DNA from: an uncultured Collinsella sp.
GTDB taxonomy: Bacteria > Actinomycetota > Coriobacteriia > Coriobacteriales > Coriobacteriaceae
Assembly: GCA_937934355.1 (NCBI GenBank)
Contig: CALGZY010000101.1
Span: forward strand, 1 to 18,330
Length of the DNA stretch: 18,330 nt
Direction: 5' to 3'
Below, one piece after another: positions 1 to 6,790 of this stretch. Under the pieces are notes generated by a model. That model had not been told where the DNA came from, ran no database searches, and saw only the letters and a list, made by a program, of their open reading frames with translations. A program made the position numbers and the translations under genes. Each line of letters begins with the position of its first letter. Position 1 is the stretch's first letter.

Positions 1-104
1 GCAACATCGTAGGGGATCCAATCGTGGGAGCCATCAGCTCCGCCGAGCAGCGCGCGGCACTCAACAAACTTATCGACCAGGCGATTGCGAATAGCGAGCA
101 GTAG
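1..104 (+). CDS. C-terminal end of an unidentified protein (5' end outside window)
   Basis: An open frame enters from the left edge and ends at TAG 102-104. The last 33 residues include NIVGDPIVGAISSAEQ and a helical tail ending in NSEQ. I do not recognise the family. The codons are GC-rich, like the neighbouring real genes. A perfect hairpin repeat starts 8 nt after the stop, which fits a true gene end. Confidence 0.6.
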   Translation, partial: NIVGDPIVGAISSAEQRAALNKLIDQAIANSEQ

Positions 105-111
105 GTTCGAA

Positions 112-140
112 TGTGGCAAAGGGACAGTCCCTTTGCCACA
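112..140. repeat. Perfect 29-bp palindromic hairpin repeat (copy 1 of a GGCAAAGGGACAGTCCC family)
   Basis: Two 14-nt arms (TGTGGCAAAGGGAC and its complement) surround a single central base. Related copies lie at 6672-6698 (GTGACAAAGGGGC...) and, degenerate, at 13293-13323. This copy sits 8 nt after a stop codon, and the 6672 copy sits 1 nt after one. They are probably repetitive extragenic palindromes that may help end or protect transcripts. There is no real T-tract after this copy. Confidence 0.8.
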
Positions 141-156
141 TTGTCAATGCCATGTG

Positions 157-197
157 CGGGATGGTGCGCCACGCGACGTGCCGTCCCGTTCGTTTTT
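157..197 (+). terminator. Possible intrinsic terminator
   Basis: CGGGATGGTGCG (157-168) pairs imperfectly with CGTGCCGTCCCG (177-188), mismatches being mainly G-U compatible. TTCGTTTTT follows. It could end transcription from the gene stopping at 104. Confidence 0.4.
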
Positions 198-255
198 GTG
201 CGGTTCCCAACATTCCTCACTGGCACCGGCAAAACAGTTTCCATTGATACGGCTC

Positions 256-426
256 CTAGAGACCCAGAAGGGCACACATAACGGCCTTGATGGTGTGCTG
301 ACGGTTCCCTGTCTCACGGAAGATGACCAAAGCGTTGGCCTCAAAGCGCTCGTCGGCAATCTCAAAGCCCTCGGTGATGATCTTGCGGTACAGGTCATTC
401 TTGCGACAGTTGACTTTTGCTGCTCC
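256..426 (-). pseudogene. C-terminal remnant resembling an ornithine carbamoyltransferase
   Basis: On the minus strand an open stretch closed by TAG (256-258) reads ...EIADERFEANALVIF then RETGNRQHTIKAVMCALLGL. The pattern VxF-x4-NRxHTIKAVM is typical of the end of ornithine carbamoyltransferases. The stretch is cut off upstream by in-frame TAA and TAG at 427-432, and no start or N-terminal domain is present, so it is a fragment. The part before EIADERFE does not match what I remember of the family. The divergent crp-type gene begins 44 nt beyond. The rest of 105-469 holds only the hairpin repeat and the possible terminator. Confidence 0.45.
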
Positions 427-469
427 CTATTATTCCTGATAGATTAGACCATGGGAGAAGGAGTCGCAG

Positions 470-1135
470 ATGACCATGGTGCAAAACGTTGTAGAGAAGC
501 TCCCTTTTTGGGCGCATCTGTCTTCTGACGAGAGGACGCTCGTTTTGGGGCAAGCCGCCTTGCGCACCTTCGATGCCGGCCAGCTTATCGGCGGCAGCGA
601 TAGCTCCTGTACCGGCATGTTCCTTATCGTTCAGGGTGGTGTCCGCGTCAGCCTCCTTTCCGAGGAAGGCAAGGAGATCACGCTCTTTAGGATTGGGTGC
701 GGCGAGTGCTGCGTTACAACAGCTTCGTGCGTAATTCGGCAAATCTCCTTTGGCACGTTGGCTGCCGCAACAGAGAAATCCGAGCTCCTTATTGTGCCTA
801 TCGGTGTTTGCGAGCATCTTGCCAGCAACAATATTTTCGTCAAAGTCTTTATGCTCGAAGTGGAGGCGCGGCGCTACTCTCAGGTGGTTCGTGTGCTCCA
901 ACAGATGCTTTTCCGACGTCTCGACCAGCGTGTTGCCGACTATTTGGTTGAGCGATGCCAGGCAACGGGGTCAATGGAGCTCCGGGTCACTCAAGACGAG
1001 CTGGCGCGTGACATCAACTCTGCCCGCGAGGCGGTGACGCGCGTGCTGCGTCGTCTTGCCAATGAAGGTCTTGTCGAGGTGAAGCGCGGGCGAATCCTTG
1101 TTCTGGATGTCGACGGTTTGACACGCCTGCCGTAG
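470..1135 (+). CDS. Crp/Fnr-family transcriptional regulator, cysteine-rich
   Basis: A 221-residue protein of usual Crp/Fnr length. An N-terminal cyclic-nucleotide-like beta-roll spans about residues 15-120, a dimer helix about 125-150, and a C-terminal winged helix about 165-215. The recognition helix reads SAREAVTRVL and keeps the R, E and R that Crp uses to read GTGA. The beta-roll holds an unusual Cys cluster (C77, C80, C81, C87), with further Cys at 47, 114 and 163. Fnr has its four Fe-S cysteines elsewhere, near the N-terminus. AGAAGGAG stands a suitable distance before ATG 470. The next two genes are a rhodanese and a CoA-disulfide reductase/rhodanese fusion, so I infer control of sulfane-sulfur or redox stress genes, perhaps sensed through these thiols. 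Family is sure; effector is not known. Confidence 0.9.
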   Translation: MTMVQNVVEKLPFWAHLSSDERTLVLGQAALRTFDAGQLIGGSDSSCTGMFLIVQGGVRVSLLSEEGKEITLFRIGCGECCVTTASCVIRQISFGTLAAATEKSELLIVPIGVCEHLASNNIFVKVFMLEVEARRYSQVVRVLQQMLFRRLDQRVADYLVERCQATGSMELRVTQDELARDINSAREAVTRVLRRLANEGLVEVKRGRILVLDVDGLTRLP

Positions 1136-1137
1136 CG

Positions 1138-1178
1138 ATGGCTTTGCCATGGTGCCTATCCGTCCAGTGCCTGGCACT
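1138..1178. repeat. Two short inverted repeats after the crp-type gene
   Basis: ATGGC-TTT-GCCAT (1138-1150) and AGTGCC-T-GGCACT (1166-1178) follow the stop at 1135, then CGCTTTTAAG. They could form a weak terminator, but the loops are tight and the T-tract is short. Confidence 0.3.
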
Positions 1179-1206
1179 CGCTTTTAAGAAAAAATTGTCC
1201 CATACG

Positions 1207-1248
1207 GTGACTTGGTCACGGAACCGGTCTGCGCCTTCCGGGCATACT
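1207..1248 (+). promoter_or_regulatory. Candidate promoter of the rhodanese operon with a Crp-like palindrome
   Basis: GTGAC-TTG-GTCAC (1207-1219) is a perfect palindrome. The half-sites GTGA/TCAC are what the upstream regulator's R-E-R recognition helix should read. A possible -10 (CATACT, 1243-1248) puts the start near 1254-1256, so the palindrome is centred at about -41, where class II Crp activators bind. No good -35 is visible, which fits an activator-dependent promoter. The spacer between GTGA and TCAC is 5 nt, whereas Crp sites normally have 6. That counts against a standard Crp site. Confidence 0.4.
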
Positions 1249-1287
1249 GGCATCAAACGATAGGGCAAGCGAGCAAAGGAGCTCATC

Positions 1288-1608
1288 ATGGGATTGTTCA
1301 ATCTATTTGCTGGGGTGGATATCAACAAAGGTGTTGAAGAGTGCCGTGCGACCGAAGGTGCGGTGTTGATCGATGTGCGTGGCGCCGATGAGTATCGGCA
1401 GGGACATATCCCCGGTGCCATCAACATTCCCCTCGATGTCGTCAATCGCGTGCTTGTCGAGTATCCAAAGAAGGATACGCCTCTGTTCGTGCATTGCCTG
1501 AGTGGCGCTCGTAGCGGTCGCGCTGCGAGCTTTCTTCAGCGTGCGGGCTACGTCAACGTGAAGAACATCGGCGGAATCAATAGCTACAGCGGAAAGGTGG
1601 TGCGTTAA
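1288..1608 (+). CDS. Single-domain rhodanese-like sulfurtransferase
   Basis: A 106-residue cytoplasmic protein made of one rhodanese domain. It has the CH2A-type motif DVRGADEYRQGHIPGAINIP (about residues 29-48) and the active-site loop HCLSGARSGRA with the persulfide-carrying Cys at residue 70. The domain transfers sulfane sulfur between thiols. No signal peptide is present, unlike PspE. AAAGGAG precedes ATG 1288. The next gene starts 2 nt after its stop, so the two are co-transcribed and probably translationally coupled. The neighbour carries its own rhodanese domain, so the pair likely handles persulfides together. Confidence 0.93.
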   Translation: MGLFNLFAGVDINKGVEECRATEGAVLIDVRGADEYRQGHIPGAINIPLDVVNRVLVEYPKKDTPLFVHCLSGARSGRAASFLQRAGYVNVKNIGGINSYSGKVVR

Positions 1609-1610
1609 CT

Positions 1611-3302
1611 ATGAAGGTGGTTATCGTGGGGGGCGTTGCTGGCGGTGCATCGGCGGCAGCGCGCTTGCGCAGGCTTGACGAGCAGGCGGAGATTGTCGTT
1701 TTTGAGCGCACAGGTTATGTCTCCTATGCTAACTGCGGATTGCCATACTTTATTGGCGGCGTGATTGAGGAGGAGTCTGCGCTCACGCTGCAATCGCCCG
1801 AGGGCTTCTGGAATCGATTCCGCATTGCCGTGAAGACGAGCCACGAGGTGATCGCCATTCATCCCGAGGCGCATACGGTTGACGTTCGCGACCTGCTCAC
1901 CGGCGAGGAATTTGTCGAGACGTATGACAAGCTGATTCTTTCGCCAGGCGCGCATCCCATTCGCCCCGCTCTTCCGGGAATCGATTTGGATAAGATCTTT
2001 AGCCTTCGAACGGTAGAGGACACGCTGCGCATTCATGGTTATGTGCAAGAGCATGAGCCGAGGAGCGCCGTGGTGATCGGTGGCGGCTTTATCGGTGTTG
2101 AGGCTGCCGAGAACCTGCGTGGCTTGGGTCTCGAGGTGACGCTTTTGCAGCGCCCCGGGCAGCTGATGAACAACCTGGACTACGACATGGCGACGCTGCT
2201 TCATGCAGAGGTCCGCGAGCATGGCATTGACCTGTGCCTTCGTGCCGACGTTACGGGCTTTGAGGAGGCCGATGGCCGTGTGGTCACACATGTGGCGGGC
2301 GATGATTCCATTATGGCCGATATGGTGCTACTCGCTATCGGCGTTGCGCCCGAGAGCCATTTGGCAAAGAAAGCTGGTATCGAGCTGGGCATCAAGGGCT
2401 CCATTGTGGTGAACGACCGCATGGAGACGTCTGCTCCTGACGTATATGCCGTGGGTGATGCCGTGCAGGTCAAGCATCAGGTGACGGGTGAGGACGCGGT
2501 GATTTCCCTTGCAGGCCCCGCTAATAAGCAGGGACGTATCGTCGCCGACGTGATTTGTGGCTTAGACAGTCGCTATCAGGGCTCGCTGGGTTCTTCGGTA
2601 ATCAAAGTGTTCGACTTGACAGCTGCGAGCACGGGCCTTTCTGTGAAGGCAGCGCGTGCGACGGGAATCGATTACGAGAGCGTCGTGCTGTCACCTGGAT
2701 CGCATGCGGGTTATTATCCCGGGGCCACGCCCATGACCATGAAAGTTGTGTTTGAGAGGGAAACCTTGCGTCTGCTGGGCGCGCAGATTGTGGGCATCGA
2801 TGGCGTGGACAAGCGCATCGATGTGCTGGCGACGGCAATCCAGGCCGGTATTCGGGCCGATAAGCTCAAGGATTTGGATTTGGCTTATGCGCCGCCATAT
2901 TCTTCGGCGAAAGACCCGGTGAACATGGCCGGTTTTTTGATCGAAAACGTGGGCTCGGGCATGCTCAAGCAGTGGCATTGGGAGCAGGAACCGGATCTGC
3001 CGCGCGATGGTAGTGTGCAGCTGCTCGATGTCCGTATGGTCGGCGAGTATGACCGCGGACATATCGACGGCTTTGTGAACATTCCCGTCGATGACTTGCG
3101 TGCTCGCTTGGGGGAGCTTGACGTGACAAAGCCTGTTTATGTTATTTGCCAAAGTGGTCTTCGCAGCTACATTGGCTGCCGCATCCTCGCTCAGTACGGT
3201 TTTGACTGCTATAACTTCTCGGGTGGCTATCGCTTCTTTGCTGCTGTGACTAAAGACCATCGCGGTAGCGATAACGTGATGCCGTGTGGATTGGAAAAGT
3301 AA
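1611..3302 (+). CDS. cdr: CoA-disulfide reductase / NADH-dependent persulfide reductase with C-terminal rhodanese domain
   Basis: A 563-residue fusion. The N-terminal FAD site is GGVAGGASAAARLRRL (about 7-22). The single redox Cys (C42) lies in SYANCGLPY, the signature of one-cysteine CoA-disulfide and NADH-oxidase-type flavoenzymes. The NAD(P) site VVIGGGFIGVEAAENL is at about 153-168, followed by a second FAD motif (VYAVGDAV) and the dimerisation domain. Residues about 470-550 are a rhodanese domain with catalytic Cys513 in CQSGLRS. Such CoADR-Rhd fusions reduce CoA or protein persulfides and polysulfides with NAD(P)H. The close rhodanese and Cys-rich Crp/Fnr neighbours support sulfane-sulfur handling rather than plain NADH oxidation. 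Length agrees with known fusions (about 550-570). Confidence 0.92.
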   Translation: MKVVIVGGVAGGASAAARLRRLDEQAEIVVFERTGYVSYANCGLPYFIGGVIEEESALTLQSPEGFWNRFRIAVKTSHEVIAIHPEAHTVDVRDLLTGEEFVETYDKLILSPGAHPIRPALPGIDLDKIFSLRTVEDTLRIHGYVQEHEPRSAVVIGGGFIGVEAAENLRGLGLEVTLLQRPGQLMNNLDYDMATLLHAEVREHGIDLCLRADVTGFEEADGRVVTHVAGDDSIMADMVLLAIGVAPESHLAKKAGIELGIKGSIVVNDRMETSAPDVYAVGDAVQVKHQVTGEDAVISLAGPANKQGRIVADVICGLDSRYQGSLGSSVIKVFDLTAASTGLSVKAARATGIDYESVVLSPGSHAGYYPGATPMTMKVVFERETLRLLGAQIVGIDGVDKRIDVLATAIQAGIRADKLKDLDLAYAPPYSSAKDPVNMAGFLIENVGSGMLKQWHWEQEPDLPRDGSVQLLDVRMVGEYDRGHIDGFVNIPVDDLRARLGELDVTKPVYVICQSGLRSYIGCRILAQYGFDCYNFSGGYRFFAAVTKDHRGSDNVMPCGLEK

Positions 3303-3415
3303 GGCCTTTTGAGCGGCGAGTATGACAATGACAAGATGGGGTAGGAAAAACCGCATCAAATGCGAACTGTGGGGGAGAGCGGGCGAGCGCGCCCACGTGG
3401 GAGAGGTTGCCGTCC

Positions 3416-6400
3416 ATGCTGGAGCTCAAGGGTATTTGCAAAAGGTACGTTACGCAGTCGTTTACGCAGGTGGCGCTCGACAACGTAAGCCTGTCTTTTC
3501 GCGATAACGAGTTCGTGGCCATTCTGGGTCCCTCGGGCTCGGGCAAAACCACGATGCTCAACGTTATCGGCGGACTCGACCACTTTGACTCGGGCGATCT
3601 GCTGATCGACGGTATTTCGACCAAGGACTTTCACGATCGCGATTGGGATGCCTATCGCAACAACCGCATCGGCTTTGTGTTCCAGAGCTATAACCTCATT
3701 CCGCATCAGACCATTTTGGAAAACGTGGAGCTGGCGCTCACGCTCACGGGCGTGGGGCATGCCAAGCGCCGCCAGCGTGCGCGCGAGGCGCTCGAGGCGG
3801 TTGGCCTGGGCGAGCACGTTAACAAGCGCCCGAGCCAGCTATCGGGCGGGCAGATGCAGCGCGTGGCCATTGCCCGCGCCCTGATCAATGACCCTGAGAT
3901 CGTCCTTGCCGACGAGCCGACTGGCGCTTTGGATTCAACGACATCCGTGCAGGTTATGGATTTGCTCAAAGAAGTTGCGCGCGACCGTCTGGTCATCATG
4001 GTCACGCACAATCCCGACCTGGCATACCAATACGCCACGCGCATCGTCAACCTGGCGGACGGCAAGATCACCGACGATTCCGATCCTTTCGATGTCGCTG
4101 ACGCCACGCGCCGCGAGGCCAAGCCTACGCGCAAAACCTCGATGAGCTTTGTGACGGCGCTGGGGCTTTCTGCCCGAAACCTCATGACCAAGAAGGGCCG
4201 CACGGCCATGACGGCCTTTGCAGGCTCGATTGGCATTATCGGTATCGCGGCGATTCTGGCGCTGTCCAACGGCGTAAACGGCTACATCAAAAAGGTCGAG
4301 GAGGATACGCTCTCGAGCTACCCACTCACCATTTCCAAGCAGGACTACGATCTGTCGTCCATGATGGGCGGGCAGGGGGCCACGGATGATGGCTCGCCTG
4401 AAAACGTGGATTCGTCCGACGACAGTGCCGGCGGCAAGGCTCAGGGAACCGATAAGATTCCCGTGGTCACGGCCGTAAAGGATATGTTTGCGAGTGTTAA
4501 GTCCAACGACATGACGAGCTTTAAGGCATGGCTCGATGCCGGCGGCGACGGTATCGACAAAGAGGTCAACGCCATCCAGTACGGCTACGGCGTGACGCCG
4601 GTTGTCTATCGTGCCGGCAAGGGCGACGAGAAGCCCGTCCGGCTGGTACCCAACGCTATGACCGAGGCCATGAGCGGAGGCGCGAGCTCGGCGGCAACGG
4701 TGAGCATGGAATCCATGGGAACCTCGGTCTTTAACGAGATGATTGACGACCAGAGCCTGCTCGACAGCCAGTACGATGTCATCGCCGGTCATTGGCCCAC
4801 GTCTGCTAACGAAGCCGTAATGGTGCTTTCGAGCCGCGGCACGGTGGGCGACTACACGCTCTATAGCATCGGTGCGCTGGATATCGATGAGCTCAACGAC
4901 CTGGTTAACAGTGCTATGACGGCTGACGGTGGGGTCGAAACGCCCGAGACCGGCACCGACTTTACCTACGACGATGCGCTGTCCACGACGTTTAAGGTGC
5001 TGTCGCCGGCCGATGCGTATCGCAAAAACGAAGAGACCGGCATGTGGACCGATATGTCTGGCGAAACCGACTTTATGGCCGCCAAGGTTGCCGACGGTAT
5101 CGACGTGCACATTGTGGGCGTGGTGCGACCCAACGAGACCGCCAACGCGAGCGCGTTGTCCCCGGGCATTGCCTACACGCATGCGCTGACTCGCCAGCTT
5201 ATGGAGCGCGCCGCGGATTCGCAGATTGTGCAGGAGCAGCTCGCCCACCCCGAGACGGATGTCTTTACGGGCAAAACCTTCGACGAACTGCAGGGCGAGG
5301 CCAAGCAAGGTGTGGATCTGGGCAGCATGTTCAGTGTGGACGAGGCGGCACTTAAGAGCGCGTTCTCGTTCGATACGTCTGCGCTTTCGGGTGCGGCCGG
5401 CGGTATCGACCTTTCTGGTATTGACTTGTCCGGGCTGGACATTGACCTTTCGGACGTTGGCAAGGACATCGACTTCAGCGACATCATGGCCAAGGCGCCG
5501 ACCCCAGATTTCTCGGGCGTCTTCGATGGCTTGGAACTTACGCCCGAGCAGATGCAGCAGGTAGGCACGCTCGCCAATCAGCTGTTCACGGGCTTTATGC
5601 AGTCTGATCAGTTTAAGGCGCTGTCACCCGAAGACCTTAAAGACGCGTCGAAGCTCGCCGCCGCGTTCTCGACGTATCTTGAGAATGATGCTGCGGCCCA
5701 GCAAATCCTGGCTCAGCTCAGGGCGCTCAGCGGCGATGCCCTGGCAGAGCGTCTCCAGCAGGCGATGACCGACTATGTGCAAAAGCAGCTGGCTCCGTAT
5801 CTGCAGCAGGCTATGGACCAGGTGACCAAGACAATCAGCGAACAGATAGCGTCGACGGTATCGTCCCAGCTCAAGGCGGGCGCGGCAGGACTCATGGGAC
5901 AGATGGCGACGCAGATGTCTTCGGGTTTTGCCAACCTAGCGAGCGCCATGCACATGGATGCGAGCGCCTTTGCCAATGCCATTCACTTCCACATGGACGC
6001 CGAGGATCTGAGTTCGCTCATGATGAGTTACGCCAAGGCGTCGAAGCTCACCTACGACAACAATCTGACCACGTTGGGCTACGCGGATGAAGCGGACCCC
6101 ATCTCGGTCAAGATTTTCCCGCGTGACTTTGAGGCCAAGGAGCGCGTACTCGATCATATCGATGCGTACAACAAGCAGGTCAAAGCCGCTGGCCATGATG
6201 AGCAAGCAATTTCGTACACCGACTACATGGGCATCATCATGGGCTCGGTGACCGACATCGTGAACACCATCAGCTTGGTGCTCATCGCGTTCGTGAGCAT
6301 CAGCCTGGTCGTGAGCTCCATCATGATCGGCATCATCACCTACATCAGCGTACTGGAGCGCAAAAAGGAGATTGGCATCCTACGCGCAATTGGTGCGTCG

Positions 6401-6670
6401 AAGCGCAACGTGGCCAGCGTATTTAACGCCGAGACGTTTATCGAAGGTCTCATTGCGGGCGTCTTTGCTATTGTCGTCGTGGTACTCGTGAGCTTTCCGG
6501 TCAATGCCTGGGCGCTTGCTGCCAAACAAGTACCCAACCTGATGAGCCTACCCGTGCAGGATGCGCTGGTGCTCATCGCGATTTCGGTGCTGCTGACGGT
6601 CGTTGCCGGCCTGCTGCCGGCCCGCAGTGCATCCAAAAAGGATCCTGTGGAAGCCCTACGCTCCGAATAA
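3416..6670 (+). CDS. MacB/FtsX-like ABC transporter, ATPase and permease in one chain with a giant extracytoplasmic domain
   Basis: From ATG 3416 the protein has 1084 residues. A TTG at 3407 also lies in frame, but GGGAGAGG (3399-3406) touches it and is better spaced for the ATG. The ATPase fills about 1-225: Walker [10 protein letters not shown] (38-46), signature [15 protein letters not shown] (about 142), Walker B and D-loop DEPTGALD (about 165-172), and H-loop THNPD. One membrane helix follows at about 255-280. A region of about 650 residues outside the membrane includes a repetitive [16 protein letters not shown] stretch (about 663-682) and an Ala/Gln-rich helical segment (about 710-870). 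Three C-terminal helices (about 945-975, 1009-1035, 1049-1070) carry the FtsX core [19 protein letters not shown]. This is the MacB (type VII) topology, a mechanotransmitter rather than a membrane-pore transporter. Lipoprotein or peptide export or resistance is plausible; the substrate is unknown. Confidence 0.9.
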   Translation: MLELKGICKRYVTQSFTQVALDNVSLSFRDNEFVAILGPSGSGKTTMLNVIGGLDHFDSGDLLIDGISTKDFHDRDWDAYRNNRIGFVFQSYNLIPHQTILENVELALTLTGVGHAKRRQRAREALEAVGLGEHVNKRPSQLSGGQMQRVAIARALINDPEIVLADEPTGALDSTTSVQVMDLLKEVARDRLVIMVTHNPDLAYQYATRIVNLADGKITDDSDPFDVADATRREAKPTRKTSMSFVTALGLSARNLMTKKGRTAMTAFAGSIGIIGIAAILALSNGVNGYIKKVEEDTLSSYPLTISKQDYDLSSMMGGQGATDDGSPENVDSSDDSAGGKAQGTDKIPVVTAVKDMFASVKSNDMTSFKAWLDAGGDGIDKEVNAIQYGYGVTPVVYRAGKGDEKPVRLVPNAMTEAMSGGASSAATVSMESMGTSVFNEMIDDQSLLDSQYDVIAGHWPTSANEAVMVLSSRGTVGDYTLYSIGALDIDELNDLVNSAMTADGGVETPETGTDFTYDDALSTTFKVLSPADAYRKNEETGMWTDMSGETDFMAAKVADGIDVHIVGVVRPNETANASALSPGIAYTHALTRQLMERAADSQIVQEQLAHPETDVFTGKTFDELQGEAKQGVDLGSMFSVDEAALKSAFSFDTSALSGAAGGIDLSGIDLSGLDIDLSDVGKDIDFSDIMAKAPTPDFSGVFDGLELTPEQMQQVGTLANQLFTGFMQSDQFKALSPEDLKDASKLAAAFSTYLENDAAAQQILAQLRALSGDALAERLQQAMTDYVQKQLAPYLQQAMDQVTKTISEQIASTVSSQLKAGAAGLMGQMATQMSSGFANLASAMHMDASAFANAIHFHMDAEDLSSLMMSYAKASKLTYDNNLTTLGYADEADPISVKIFPRDFEAKERVLDHIDAYNKQVKAAGHDEQAISYTDYMGIIMGSVTDIVNTISLVLIAFVSISLVVSSIMIGIITYISVLERKKEIGILRAIGASKRNVASVFNAETFIEGLIAGVFAIVVVVLVSFPVNAWALAAKQVPNLMSLPVQDALVLIAISVLLTVVAGLLPARSASKKDPVEALRSE

Positions 6671-6671
6671 T

Positions 6672-6698
6672 GTGACAAAGGGGCAGTCCCTTTGTCAC
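6672..6698. repeat. 27-bp hairpin repeat (copy 2), one base after the ABC gene
   Basis: GTGACAAAGGGGC - A - GTCCCTTTGTCAC has 13-nt arms with one G-U compatible mismatch. It begins just after the stop at 6670 and is related to the repeat at 112-140. It is the only terminator-like structure between the ABC gene and the ATPase gene. Confidence 0.75.
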
Positions 6699-6734
6699 GG
6701 CTAAAAGCAAGGAAGTCGCAAGGGTTGGGGCGGG

Positions 6735-6790
6735 GTTGTCGGCGAGTGCCCTCGGATACAATCGAAGCCGTGCTAGAAAGAGGCTTCGAT
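6735..6790 (+). promoter_or_regulatory. Candidate promoter and start-codon inverted repeat of the short P-type ATPase
   Basis: A possible -10 TACAAT (6757-6762) has a weak -35 GTTGTC (6735-6740) 16 nt upstream. A perfect 9-bp inverted repeat, ATCGAAGCC (6761-6769) and GGCTTCGAT (6782-6790), starts in the -10 and ends inside the ATG (6789-6791). It encloses the AAAGAGG ribosome-binding site in its loop and arm. It may be an operator or, if transcription starts earlier, an RNA hairpin hiding the start codon. Confidence 0.4.

Noticed and set aside
85..447. 120-codon plus-strand ORF at the left end
   Set aside because: It overlaps the upstream gene's end, the palindromic repeat and the minus-strand carbamoyltransferase remnant, with no ribosome-binding site or domain.
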